28,936 nt of DNA from JBAXQQ01 sp037131695 (GTDB lineage: Bacteria; Armatimonadota; Hebobacteria; CAIYQO01). The DNA lies in the NCBI GenBank assembly GCA_964638715.1, contig CAZWZF010000059.1:1-28936 (forward strand), written 5' to 3'. Of this stretch, positions 6,901 to 15,065 are shown piece by piece; the first letter of the stretch is position 1, and each line of letters starts with the position of its first letter. A model generated the notes under the pieces. It searched no databases. It worked only from the letters and a program-made list of their open reading frames with translations, and was not told the DNA's origin. The translations under genes and the position numbers were made by a program.

Positions 6901-8140
6901 AAAAACTTAATCTCAGCAATGGCGGTGTTATCACCGTTGTCACCAGCACTACCAGCACCATTACCGCGTAGACATCGGCATTTATTATTCCGGCGTTTTT
7001 GCCTACCAGGGCTATTATCAGGCCTACTTCGCCGCGGGATATCATGCCGGTTCCTACCCGCAGCGAACTGCGCAGGTTGAATCCGCTGATGCCGGCACCA
7101 ATGGCGCAACCTATTACCTTGGTCAAAATTGCCAGAGCAATTATTATTACAGCAAAGATAATATCGCCGCCTAAATTTTTCGCGTCAATGCCAATTCCGA
7201 TAGATGCAAGGAATATCGGTACAAAGAAAGCGTAGGTGAAGGGAGCTATTTCAGTCTCTATTTCAGTGCGGAAACGTGTGCGGCCAAGAAATATTCCGGC
7301 GAGATATGCCCCGGTTATGGCGGCAACCTGACCGAGAAATTCCGCTGATACTGCCATTAAAAAAAGCATTGCGATAGACACCGATAAAACGATATGGCGC
7401 GCATTTACTCCGGAAACCCGGTTGAATATTGGCGAAACAACCTTTTTGCCCAGGTTGATAACTATCCAGAAGAATGCCAGCATCAATAATATAGTAACAA
7501 CCATAAATATCAGTTTTGCAGATATCCACTGGTGCAGAATAGGCGATAAATAGTCGGTGATGGTAGTCGGAACATTATTTGCATCTGCGCTGCGCGGTAT
7601 AAATATTGCGATAACCACTGACAAAATTATTATGCCAAGTATATCGTCAATAACTGCCGCCCCCATTATTGTTGAACCTTCACTGCTGCGCAACTTATTT
7701 ATTTCTATCAATGTTTGCGCGGTGATGGACACCGATGTCGCAGTGAGAATTGTGCCGACATATATCGCCTCAATATAATTTATCCCGAACGCAACCGCTG
7801 CCAGATATCCGCCAATCATCGGTAATGCCACTCCGAAAATAGCAGCCATGGTGGCAGCCTTGCCAACTTTGCGTATTTCAGCGACATTTGTTTCCAACCC
7901 GGCAATGAACATCAACAGTAAAACGCCGATATTGGCGAAGATGTTCACCATTTCGCCTGCCCAGGGATCAAAAATTGGCCATCCCATGACATTCAGCAAA
8001 GTTGGACCGAGTATAACTCCCGCCAGCAATTCACCCAATACCGCAGGTTGTTTCAAAAAACGCTGACACATGTATCCGCATAATCTGGCAGATATTATGA
8101 TTATCGCAAGTATTAATAATAGCTGTATTTCATGGCTCAT
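6887..8140 (-). CDS. CPA2-family Na+(K+)/H+ antiporter
   Basis: This 417-residue integral membrane protein has 12-13 spans and belongs to the cation:proton antiporter-2 family (KefB/NapA-like). Landmarks include the discontinuous-helix motif TATSVSITAQTL (about 133-144), the ion-binding VIDDILG (two adjacent aspartates, about 163-169, as in electrogenic NapA-type exchangers) and GMISRGEVGLIIA near the C-terminus. No TrkA-N regulatory domain is attached, so it resembles Nap-type exchangers more than full KefB/C. It probably exports sodium or potassium for pH homeostasis. The ATG lies 9 nt after TGGTATAAT without a Shine-Dalgarno, so translation is probably near-leaderless. The last two codons and the stop are embedded in a heptad repeat, which suggests the repeat has replaced the original C-terminus. 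Confidence 0.93.
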   Translation of the reverse strand: MSHEIQLLLILAIIIISARLCGYMCQRFLKQPAVLGELLAGVILGPTLLNVMGWPIFDPWAGEMVNIFANIGVLLLMFIAGLETNVAEIRKVGKAATMAAIFGVALPMIGGYLAAVAFGINYIEAIYVGTILTATSVSITAQTLIEINKLRSSEGSTIMGAAVIDDILGIIILSVVIAIFIPRSADANNVPTTITDYLSPILHQWISAKLIFMVVTILLMLAFFWIVINLGKKVVSPIFNRVSGVNARHIVLSVSIAMLFLMAVSAEFLGQVAAITGAYLAGIFLGRTRFRTEIETEIAPFTYAFFVPIFLASIGIGIDAKNLGGDIIFAVIIIALAILTKVIGCAIGAGISGFNLRSSLRVGTGMISRGEVGLIIALVGKNAGIINADVYAVMVLVVLVTTVITPPLLRLSFLKSE

Positions 8141-8149
8141 GACAGGTAA

Positions 8150-8158
8150 ATTATACCA
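8150..8158 (-). promoter_or_regulatory. Extended -10 TGGTATAAT of the antiporter gene
   Basis: Minus-strand TGGTATAAT is followed after 9 nt by the antiporter ATG. There is no recognisable -35 and no ribosome-binding site, so the predicted leader is 2-3 nt long. Confidence 0.6.
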
Positions 8159-8280
8159 TATTGCTTCATACTTTCGTGAGTGTAGGGGAAAATGCCGATA
8201 ATTTCCACTGTTATAAGCATATTATTATTTATTTGATGATATTTACATCAGTTACTTTTTAGTTTATAATATTTTTTAAA

Positions 8281-8379
8281 TTGAACCATTTTTTATTCAA
8301 AAATATTTTATACTTACTTATTAATAACTAAAAAAGTTTTAAAAAAATATAGAATAATACTGAATAAAAATGGTATAAT
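8281..8379 (+). promoter_or_regulatory. GH4 promoter with overlapping inverted repeats
   Basis: TGGTATAAT (8371-8379) is an extended -10. It overlaps the right arm of a long inverted repeat: TGAATAAAAATGGT (8361-8374) against ACCATTTTTTATTCA (8285-8299, one extra T). The left arm itself contains TTGAA-N10-TTCAA (8281-8300). This geometry suggests a repressor that bridges two sites about 75 bp apart and controls the glycosidase. The rest of 8141-8417 is AT-rich with no gene. Confidence 0.5.
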
Positions 8380-8432
8380 TACTTAGAAAATGCAAATTCA
8401 CAAATCATTCTAATACAATGGAGTCTAAAAAT

Positions 8433-9710
8433 ATGAAAGTAGTTTTAATTGGGGCAGGCAGTTATGTCTTTGCCACAACAGTACTGCGAGATACCCTGGA
8501 AAAGCATCGTTATGAAGATGAATTGGTGCTGGTAGATATAAATAAGGACGTTGCTGACCTGATGGCGGCAGTGGGTAGAAAGATGGCAGGCGATTTGGGT
8601 TTAAAGACCAAAATCACTTCATCAAATGACCGCACAGCTTCATTGCCCGGGGCAGATTTCGTACTTTTATCAGCCTCGCCGGACGGTCAAAAACGCTGGC
8701 GCATGGATTTTGAAATACTTGCGCGCTACAATATGGCAAATCAGGCTCGTGAATGCGGCGGATTAGGCGGATTATCAAACGCTCTGCGCGGCATTAATAT
8801 GGCTATGAATATTGCCCGCGATATGGAAAAGCTGTGTCCAAATGCAATACTGCTGGATGTCAGCAACCCCATGCCGCGTCTGGTAACGGCGGTAAATCAA
8901 TATTCCAGCATTAAATGCTATGGTTTTTGCAACATCGCATGGCGCAGCGGTTACGGCTACCTGTGGGTTGCCGAGACTACCGACCGCGAATTAAAAAATA
9001 TTCATGCTGTTTCCGCCGGTCTTAACCATTTCGCATGGCTGGTTTCTGCCAGCGATTTCACCAATGGCGACAACCTGTATCCAATCATTAAGAACACCAT
9101 CAAACGCCGCCGCGACCGTGAAGCCGCCGTTATGCAAGGCTGGCTGCGCGAATATGGCGGAATCGTGATGGGTGCTATCGATCATCACGCCGAATACCTG
9201 CCATTCCAACCGGAAATCAAATACAACACCACTCCGCCATTCCACGGCGACGCTATTGAGCGCGAACGCCAGTGGGATCTGCTGCGCGGCATTGCGGTTG
9301 ACGCGGTTGACTGGAAAACCCAATACCCCATGGAAAGCTGGGAACATCCCATTGATTTTGCCATGGCAATTGCCAACAAGAAAAATGCGTCATTCGACAT
9401 CGTAAACCTGCCCAACGACGGCCATATCATAAACTATCCGAATGGCCCGGTGGTAGAAGTACCGGTGAAGATAATCAACGGCAAAGTAGAGAAATACCCG
9501 GAAATTAAACTGCCCGGCAAAACCACCGACCTGTGTATCAAGGTCAGCGCGGTTCACGACCTGGTTGCAAAGGGAGCCGCCACCGGCGACCTGGCATCTC
9601 TCCGCGAAGCCATCGACATTGACATCACAATAGACAATAAAGAAGTAGCCCAGGACGTTCTTGATAAGTTCCTTCTCGCACATGAAGATTTATTGCCCAA
9701 GTTTAACTAA
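8433..9710 (+). CDS. Glycoside hydrolase family 4 (NAD- and metal-dependent glycosidase)
   Basis: This is a 425-residue cytoplasmic GH4 enzyme. The family cleaves alpha- or beta-glycosides by transient oxidation at C3 using NAD+ and Mn2+. The Rossmann motif MKVVLIGAGSYVF opens the protein. The SNP turn (144-146), the metal-binding cysteine in CNIAW (Cys166) and the metal-binding histidine in GLNHFAW (His199) are in place. I chose ATG 8433 over the in-frame ATG at 8418 because GGAG (8420-8423) sits 9 nt before it and the Rossmann strand begins exactly there. Activity could be alpha-galactosidase, alpha-glucosidase or alpha-glucuronidase, and the sequence alone does not decide. It is monocistronic, with its own extended -10 promoter and a strong terminator. 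Confidence 0.92.
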   Translation: MKVVLIGAGSYVFATTVLRDTLEKHRYEDELVLVDINKDVADLMAAVGRKMAGDLGLKTKITSSNDRTASLPGADFVLLSASPDGQKRWRMDFEILARYNMANQARECGGLGGLSNALRGINMAMNIARDMEKLCPNAILLDVSNPMPRLVTAVNQYSSIKCYGFCNIAWRSGYGYLWVAETTDRELKNIHAVSAGLNHFAWLVSASDFTNGDNLYPIIKNTIKRRRDREAAVMQGWLREYGGIVMGAIDHHAEYLPFQPEIKYNTTPPFHGDAIERERQWDLLRGIAVDAVDWKTQYPMESWEHPIDFAMAIANKKNASFDIVNLPNDGHIINYPNGPVVEVPVKIINGKVEKYPEIKLPGKTTDLCIKVSAVHDLVAKGAATGDLASLREAIDIDITIDNKEVAQDVLDKFLLAHEDLLPKFN

Positions 9711-9725
9711 AATCAATAACACAAA

Positions 9726-9760
9726 TTCCCCTTGCAGATTTTTGCGAGGGGGATTTTTTT
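9726..9760 (+). terminator. Rho-independent terminator of the GH4 gene
   Basis: CCCCTTGC (9728-9735) pairs with GCGAGGGG (9744-9751, one wobble), extended by flanking A-T pairs, and is followed directly by seven T (9754-9760). It starts 16 nt past the GH4 stop. Confidence 0.88.
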
Positions 9761-9762
9761 GT

Positions 9763-9803
9763 TACACAGAGCTACACAGAGGAGACACAGAGAAACACGG
9801 AGG
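9763..9803. repeat. CACAGAG-type short repeat array
   Basis: ACACAGAG recurs at roughly 10-bp intervals (two exact copies, one GACACAGAG and one AACACGGAG). The same motif family occurs at 17980-18062. 9804-9926 is AT-rich and I see nothing else in it. Confidence 0.7.
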
Positions 9804-9926
9804 TAATAAAAAATATTATTGCACGATTTACCAGATTCGATGATTAATATTTCATTCTGCATATCCATGTTAATTGATTTCTTCAACCTATTTATCTTAT
9901 AAACCATTCATCAACATATTCAAATT

Positions 9927-9935
9927 TGGTATAAT
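9927..9935 (+). promoter_or_regulatory. Extended -10 TGGTATAAT of the redox cluster
   Basis: TGGTATAAT lies 9 nt before the ATG of the ferredoxin gene, with no Shine-Dalgarno between. The spacing is the same as at the antiporter gene, so the message is predicted to be near-leaderless. Confidence 0.6.
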
Positions 9936-9944
9936 AATTAACAG

Positions 9945-10508
9945 ATGGATAAAATCAGCAGACGAGAATTGTTGCGGGCGGGGGTTCGCGGGTTGGCGTT
10001 TCTTATTATCGGCGGCGGGGTTGGCTCGCTGGCGTTGCGCCGCAGCACCAGAAGCGGTGAAGTGTGGCAAATTGACCCGGCAAAATGTACCCAGTGCGGG
10101 AAATGCGCGACATCGTGTGTGCTTGCTCCCAGCGCGGTGAAATGTGTCCATTCATTCAAGATTTGCGGTTATTGCAAGTTGTGTTTCGGCTATTTTGAAA
10201 GTGAATCTATACCGGAAAACCTTACCGGAACCAGTGCGGAATATCAGCGCTGTCCGACCAATGCCATCTCGCGGCGATTTATTGAAGGCCCATATTACGA
10301 ATATAAAATAAACCAGCAAAAATGCGTTGGCTGCGGCCTTTGTGTGCGCGGATGCACCGCCTACGGCAACGGCTCTTTTCAACTGCAGATTAGCCATGAC
10401 CTATGCAAAAATTGCAACCAGTGCAACATCGCAAGGGTTTGTCCGTCCCAGGCTATCAGTCGGGTTTCGGCAGCGACTCCTTACCTTATCAAGGGTCGGC
10501 AGTCATGA
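9945..10508 (+). CDS. Tat-type polyferredoxin (4Fe-4S) protein
   Basis: This 187-residue iron-sulfur protein has a twin-arginine leader (ISRRELLRAG, residues 4-13) and a hydrophobic stretch (18-31). It is probably exported folded or anchored on the periplasmic side. Cysteine motifs are C48xxC51xxC54xxxC58; C74xxC77xxC80 with C67 and C103-Pro; C127xxC130xxC133xxxC137; and C154xxC157xxC160 with C166-Pro. That allows about four [4Fe-4S] clusters. It resembles the NapG/DmsB-like electron carriers that work beside NapH/NosR-type membrane proteins, and one is encoded next with a 4-nt ATGA overlap. It probably passes electrons between the membrane partner and a periplasmic acceptor. The physiological donor and acceptor are unknown. 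Confidence 0.88.
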   Translation: MDKISRRELLRAGVRGLAFLIIGGGVGSLALRRSTRSGEVWQIDPAKCTQCGKCATSCVLAPSAVKCVHSFKICGYCKLCFGYFESESIPENLTGTSAEYQRCPTNAISRRFIEGPYYEYKINQQKCVGCGLCVRGCTAYGNGSFQLQISHDLCKNCNQCNIARVCPSQAISRVSAATPYLIKGRQS

Positions 10509-11800
10509 AAACCCCGGCAAAATGGAGCGTCATCGCGCTCGCATTCATAAATTTCATCGTTCAGGCACAATCAAAATTTACCCCGCCAACCGAGTTTAAA
10601 AGCGGATATAAACTGCCAATCAACCAATTAGTGCTGCCGCGGGCGGAATGGTGGCAATTTGCCGATATTGCGGCATTGGTCATTGCGCTGGTACTTACCG
10701 GTTTATTCACCTTGAAATTCCGTTCGCGCCGGGGGATATTCTTTACCATGCTGGCATCGCTGGCATATTTTGGATTTCTTCGCCAGGGTTGTGTTTGCCC
10801 GGTTGGTTCTATACAAAATATTGCCCTTGTTGTCGGCAATAACGCGTATACCTTGCCGATTCTCGTATCTGTTTTCTTCGCGCTGCCGTTGATATTTTCA
10901 CTGTTTGCCGGCCGTTCTTTTTGTGCCGGGGTATGTCCGCTGGGCGCGATGCAGGACGTGGTGCTAATAAAGCCGCTGCGCATCCCACTTTGGCTCGATT
11001 CAGCGTTAAATACCATACCATTCATTGTGCTGGCAATCGGCGGCGCACTCGCTTTCACCGGCACTGCTTTTTTAATATGCCAATTCGACCCGTTCGTCGG
11101 CTTTTTCCGTTTCAGCGCGCCATTTGATATGATGCTCATCAGCGGCGGGGTATTGCTGATATCAACCGTTATTGGCCGGCCATACTGTCGATTTTTCTGC
11201 CCATACAGCGCCTTACTGCGCATTACAGCACCGCTTTCCAAATGGCGGGTATCTGTTACCCCCGATAAATGTATAAAATGCCGTCTTTGCGAAAATAGCT
11301 GTCCGTTTAATGCAATTATTCCTCCGTCACCAGAGTATAGTAAGAGTGATGTAATTAATTCGCGGCGCCGGGTGATTGCCTTTATCGCGCTATTGCCGGT
11401 GCTTATAATTAGCGGTATATTTGCCGGTCGCGCCGCCGGACCTGCATTATCACGCCTTGACGTGCGTGTACGCACAGCCGAGATGATGTGGCAAAAAAGC
11501 AACGGTCTTGCCGGCGATACCCTGGAAACCCAGGCATTTGAAGCGCAGTCTGGTGATGTTAACGAACTGTATAAAGATGCTGAAACGGTGAAAAACAAAA
11601 TTACCGTCGCCGTCATGTATGCTTGCGGATTCATTGCGCTGGTAATTGGATTAAAACTAATTGGCTATAATATGCTGAGAAAAAATGACAGTTACCTGGC
11701 ACACCCGTCAGACTGTTTCGCCTGCGGCAGGTGTTACCAATATTGCCCGGTACGCGGCGACGGGTCAGTAGCAGATGGTCATGTGCCGGATAATCTGTAA
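10505..11800 (+). CDS. NapH/NosR-like membrane polyferredoxin
   Basis: This 431-residue protein has several membrane spans. Two CxxxCP motifs (CVCPVGSIQ and CAGVCPLGAMQD) and CRFFCPYSALL are typical of the NapH/NosR/CcoG-type 4Fe-4S membrane family. Two ferredoxin-like clusters follow (CIKCRLCENSCPFNA and, at the C-terminus, CFACGRCYQYCPV). Such proteins take electrons from quinol and hand them across the membrane. The ATG at 10505 overlaps the stop of the ferredoxin gene, so I preferred it to upstream in-frame starts that would lie inside that gene. No nitrous-oxide, nitrate or nitrite reductase lies in the window. The next gene is a beta-propeller membrane protein, which suggests a dedicated three-gene redox module. 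Confidence 0.88.
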   Translation: MKTPAKWSVIALAFINFIVQAQSKFTPPTEFKSGYKLPINQLVLPRAEWWQFADIAALVIALVLTGLFTLKFRSRRGIFFTMLASLAYFGFLRQGCVCPVGSIQNIALVVGNNAYTLPILVSVFFALPLIFSLFAGRSFCAGVCPLGAMQDVVLIKPLRIPLWLDSALNTIPFIVLAIGGALAFTGTAFLICQFDPFVGFFRFSAPFDMMLISGGVLLISTVIGRPYCRFFCPYSALLRITAPLSKWRVSVTPDKCIKCRLCENSCPFNAIIPPSPEYSKSDVINSRRRVIAFIALLPVLIISGIFAGRAAGPALSRLDVRVRTAEMMWQKSNGLAGDTLETQAFEAQSGDVNELYKDAETVKNKITVAVMYACGFIALVIGLKLIGYNMLRKNDSYLAHPSDCFACGRCYQYCPVRGDGSVADGHVPDNL

Positions 11801-11809
11801 AGAATAAAA

Positions 11810-11875
11810 TTTACATCGATTTACAGGATTAAAAAGATAAAAATTATCCTGATAAATCCTGCTAATCGATGTAAA
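11810..11875. repeat. Palindromic intergenic repeat (66 nt)
   Basis: TTTACATCGATT (11810-11821) and AATCGATGTAAA (11864-11875) are perfect 12-bp arms. Inside, CAGGAT (11824-11829) is matched by ATCCTG at 11846-11851 and again near 11857. It fills the gap between the polyferredoxin and propeller genes. It resembles widely scattered ATCCTG-type intergenic palindromes and may modulate readthrough into the third gene. Confidence 0.7.
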
Positions 11876-11888
11876 ATAAAAAATATAA

Positions 11889-13757
11889 ATGAGAAATGAG
11901 ATGATAACATCCTGGTATAGCGCATTTCAACGCTCCGCAGTAATTGCGGGGGTGTTTTCCCTCATCGTCTGCGGATTGTTGATTGCAAACTTCATTCGCA
12001 TGCAAACCGCCAATCCATTCAACAATCCGCGACTGATTACCTTGAAAAATGAAGTTTTAAAGCATGGCGATAAAGCGAAATCGGCGGAATACCGCGAGTT
12101 GGACGCGAAATACCGCAGCAGTTATGAACATGCGCAACAGGTGGGAAATTTCGGCGCGAAGCTGTTATTAGTCGGCATATTATCATTCTTGTTATTCAAT
12201 CGCTTGGCGGCTACGGTCGGACGCAAATTGCCGCAGGTATCCGCTGAACCGCTGATACACAGACAATTTTCCATCGTCGCGCTTTCATCAGTCGGGTTAA
12301 TCTTTGCCGGTGTAATAATAGGGTTGTCGGTGATTCCCCCGCCAATGTTTCAGGTAACAGCGTCATCACCACCGACTCAAACAGCAAATCCGGTATTTGA
12401 CCCCAGTCAGGTAAACAGCATCAATAATTTAGGATCTGCCACCGCGACCCAAATGGCGCTGCCATCCAGCGGAACCGCCACCGTCAATATCGCCAAACTG
12501 CCCCCGGCTTTTCCGCCGAAAAATGGTGTGATAAAGCCAACTAATAAAACAACCGAAGCCGGCAAACCGACAATTGATACCATGCCAGGCTATTGGGCAG
12601 ACAACTGGCCGTTGTACCGCGGGCCGGACGGCATTGGCATCATCAACGCAAAACTTACTATTACAGAAAAACTGGCGGTAAAATGGAAATCCCCCGTCGC
12701 CATGCCCGGGCAAAGCAGTCCGGTAGTTTGGGACAAAAATATATTTGTCACAGCCGCCACCGGCAAAAAACGCGCGGTTTATTGCTACAACATGGATGAC
12801 GGCAAATTGAAATGGACAGTGGATATTAAGACGAAAGAAGGCAAAAACGACGTTGCGGTGAGCGATTACACCGGTTATGCCGCTCCTACCCCGGCGACTG
12901 ACGGGATGCGGGTATACGCGATATTTGCCAATGGCGACCTTGCGGCGGTTGACCTTGCCGGCAAAGTTGCCTGGATAAAAAATCTGGGAGAACCTGAAAG
13001 CCAGTATGGATACGCGGCTTCGCTAACTTATTACCGGGGACGTGTAATCGCGCAATATGACATGGCTGGCGAAGAAGATGGCAAATCCGTCGCCTATGCC
13101 TTTGACGCCGTCACCGGCAAAGAACTCTGGGCAGACACCACCCGGCCGGTCGGCAATTCCTGGACATCACCGGCTATCTGCAAGCTTAACGGCGTTGACA
13201 CCCTGGTTACCATCGGCAAACCATATATTATCGCCTACGACCCCGCCACCGGCAAAATGCGTTGGAAAATAAAATGCACCAGTGGCGACATGGCGTCGTC
13301 ACCGGCAATTGCAAATGACATGCTGTTCTCTGTAGTGCCATATAACGCGCTGTTGGCAATCAAAACCGCTGGAAAGGGGGAATTGCCGGAAAGCGCGATA
13401 AGCTGGCAAGGCACCGACGGTCTTCCCGACATTACCAGCCCACTGGCGGTGAACAACAAGGTGCTGCTTGTCACCACCAATGGTACATTAACCTGTTACA
13501 ACGCGAAAGACGGCACTAAACTGTGGGAGCATGAACTTAACAGTGATTGCTACGCCTCGCCGGTATCCTGCGGCGACAAAGTAATCCAGTTAGATGACAA
13601 AGGCACACTGCACATATTCAACCTTGGCGATAAAATGCCCACCATCGCCACCTTTAAAGTAGACGACGAAGGGTTTCACGCCACCCCCGCCTTCGTCGGC
13701 AGCAGCATAATATTGCGCAGCAAAGACAATCTGTATTGTTTGGAAACGAAGAAGTAG
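11889..13757 (+). CDS. Membrane-anchored PQQ-like beta-propeller protein
   Basis: This 622-residue protein has an N-terminal module with hydrophobic segments at about 17-36, 90-106 and 127-150 and a charged helix between the first two (KHGDKAKSAEYRELDAKY). A Pro/Thr/Ala-rich linker follows. The C-terminal domain (about 235-622) is built of repeated WD/PQQ-type blades such as GKLKWTVDI, GKELWADT, GKMRWKIKC and GTKLWEHE. Propellers of this kind either bind pyrroloquinoline quinone or act as BamB-like scaffolds. It follows the two iron-sulfur genes on the same strand with an 88-nt gap, and I recall similar propellers beside 4Fe-4S genes in several phyla. A quinoprotein electron donor or acceptor is the inferred role; cofactor binding is not demonstrable here. 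ATG 11889 and 11901 are both possible starts. Confidence 0.8.
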   Translation: MRNEMITSWYSAFQRSAVIAGVFSLIVCGLLIANFIRMQTANPFNNPRLITLKNEVLKHGDKAKSAEYRELDAKYRSSYEHAQQVGNFGAKLLLVGILSFLLFNRLAATVGRKLPQVSAEPLIHRQFSIVALSSVGLIFAGVIIGLSVIPPPMFQVTASSPPTQTANPVFDPSQVNSINNLGSATATQMALPSSGTATVNIAKLPPAFPPKNGVIKPTNKTTEAGKPTIDTMPGYWADNWPLYRGPDGIGIINAKLTITEKLAVKWKSPVAMPGQSSPVVWDKNIFVTAATGKKRAVYCYNMDDGKLKWTVDIKTKEGKNDVAVSDYTGYAAPTPATDGMRVYAIFANGDLAAVDLAGKVAWIKNLGEPESQYGYAASLTYYRGRVIAQYDMAGEEDGKSVAYAFDAVTGKELWADTTRPVGNSWTSPAICKLNGVDTLVTIGKPYIIAYDPATGKMRWKIKCTSGDMASSPAIANDMLFSVVPYNALLAIKTAGKGELPESAISWQGTDGLPDITSPLAVNNKVLLVTTNGTLTCYNAKDGTKLWEHELNSDCYASPVSCGDKVIQLDDKGTLHIFNLGDKMPTIATFKVDDEGFHATPAFVGSSIILRSKDNLYCLETKK

Positions 13758-13794
13758 AAGTCTATTGAAAATTGACAACCACTGACAATACCTG

Positions 13795-14352
13795 TTACGC
13801 AATTATTCTTGTATAGATTTTATCGATATAGCTTGATGCGATAGGGCTTTTATTTTCAAGTTTAATTTTGATCAACAAACTCTTTGCACTGTCTTGATCT
13901 GTATTCAAATCCCAATACAAAGCTATTAAATCAATTAAATACAATATCTCATATTCTGTAAGCATTGCTATATTATCGACAAAATAATCAATAACATGAA
14001 CTCCCTGTGGTGGGAGTATATTATTCATCACATGAAATACTATAATTCTTGTTTGATCTATATCTAAATATGGTATTACAATCTCATAAAATTTACTTGG
14101 ATCTCGTTCAGCGATAATACTAAAAGCATCCGTCAAATTACCATTCCAGTAACCTATTTCATTTATATAATCATCAAAATTCTCTTTGCACAATACCTGA
14201 AATGCGATACTCACCCATTCGAAAGGTACATTAGCCATCCATTCTCGTATCGCTTCACAGTCTTCATCATAATCTGATACCGGATTCGGACGAAGCGATC
14301 CAATGTCTATTATCATGGCTTTTACATCAGCATATTCTAACGAGTATCGCAT
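13795..14352 (-). CDS. Hypothetical alpha-helical protein
   Basis: I do not recognise this 185-residue protein. It is acidic and rich in Ile, Asp, Glu and Tyr. It looks entirely helical, in amphipathic segments of 15-20 residues that could form a HEAT-like stack. It has no signal peptide, membrane span or cysteine motif. GGGAGAAGG precedes the ATG, so it is translated conventionally. Codon use is much more AT-rich than the flanking redox genes, and it opens an AT-rich islet that also holds a broken regulator and a PIN module, so recent acquisition is likely. An immunity or orphan accessory protein of a toxin system would fit the size and context but is a guess. It converges on the propeller gene with 37 nt between stops. 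Confidence 0.65.
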   Translation of the reverse strand: MRYSLEYADVKAMIIDIGSLRPNPVSDYDEDCEAIREWMANVPFEWVSIAFQVLCKENFDDYINEIGYWNGNLTDAFSIIAERDPSKFYEIVIPYLDIDQTRIIVFHVMNNILPPQGVHVIDYFVDNIAMLTEYEILYLIDLIALYWDLNTDQDSAKSLLIKIKLENKSPIASSYIDKIYTRIIA

Positions 14353-14408
14353 AGTTGCCTTCTCCCTGAATTATTTAAAAGACCCGTATAATTAAAATGA
14401 AAGTTTAA

Positions 14409-14897
14409 TCAAGTTTTTGAATTATCTATAATTTTCCAAGAACCACCTTTATCAGGTCCAACTCGTTTTAATATTCCTTTTTTCTGAAGCATTGCAAGTT
14501 TTTTTTCAACACCACTGGTAGAAAAATGGATTTGAGCAGCTATTTCAGATATAGTAATTTCGTTATTGATTTCTATTAAATGTAAAATTTTCTCCGTACT
14601 TTTCTCCGTAATTTTCTCCGTAATTTTCTTGTTAGCTTGAAAAGATTCATCTATAAAAGTCACCATCAATCCGGAATTATCATAATAATAGACGGGTTCA
14701 GATATATTATAATTTCTACAGGAATCTATTACTTTTTGAATTCCTTGCCCTCATGATTCAATTAGTCCTGCACGAAAAAAAACATTCGCTATATCTGGGT
14801 TATAAGGTTTTGACTGATGTTTATGTTGAAGTTGTTCTACAGTCCAATTATCTGGTAAATGTCCATCATTATAAAAAATTAATTTAACTAACGAAAA
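14409..14897 (-). pseudogene. Remnant of AlbA_2/RecG-like HTH regulator, with nonsense codon
   Basis: One minus-strand frame encodes the C-terminal half of an AlbA_2-type ATP-binding/winged-helix protein. It contains YNDGHLPDNWTVEQLQ, then NPDIANVFFRAGLIES, a TGA codon at 14753-14751, and GQGIQKVIDSCRNYNISEP. In the family I know this junction reads ESWGxGI, so the TGA sits where Trp (TGG) is expected. Downstream the frame stays open through three near-identical KITEK-type repeats into a winged-helix domain (ITISEIAAQIHFSTSGVEKKL) and stops at 14409. The N-terminal half, including the AlbA_2 domain, is missing, because the frame is cut off where the small PIN-partner gene ends. The part from 14669 could still be made as an 86-residue HTH protein from an internal ATG. 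Confidence 0.78.
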
Positions 14898-15065
14898 TCA
14901 CGACATTTTTTTCTTGGCTATAACTTCTTGCTGTAATGCCAGTAATTCTTTGCCGCGCCTTTCCCAATATGCTAACTGCTCTTCACGAGTCATACCAGCC
15001 AAACGAGCTTGTACTATTTCTGCCCCTTTGTGTTTCATTTCAACACAATCAAATTTCTTCTTCAT
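14898..15065 (-). CDS. Small PIN-partner protein (candidate antitoxin), 55 aa
   Basis: This short gene starts at ATG 15065, overlapping the last 17 nt of the PIN gene in another frame, and ends at TGA 14900-14898. The product begins MKKKFDCVEMKHKGAEIVQA, is charged and helical, and contains a REEQLAYWERRGKELLALQ segment. I recognise similar FDCVEMK-type small proteins encoded beside PIN-like genes in cyanobacteria and other phyla. The overlap means translation is coupled to the PIN gene. An antitoxin or accessory role is inferred from this linkage. The usual VapB DNA-binding domain is absent, and the gene follows rather than precedes the toxin-like gene. Its reading frame continues into the regulator remnant after the stop. 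Confidence 0.75.
   Translation of the reverse strand: MKKKFDCVEMKHKGAEIVQARLAGMTREEQLAYWERRGKELLALQQEVIAKKKMS

Noticed and set aside
10561..11634. 357-residue minus-strand frame
   Set aside because: It lies antisense to the polyferredoxin gene, whose cysteine motifs and membrane spans show that the plus strand is coding.
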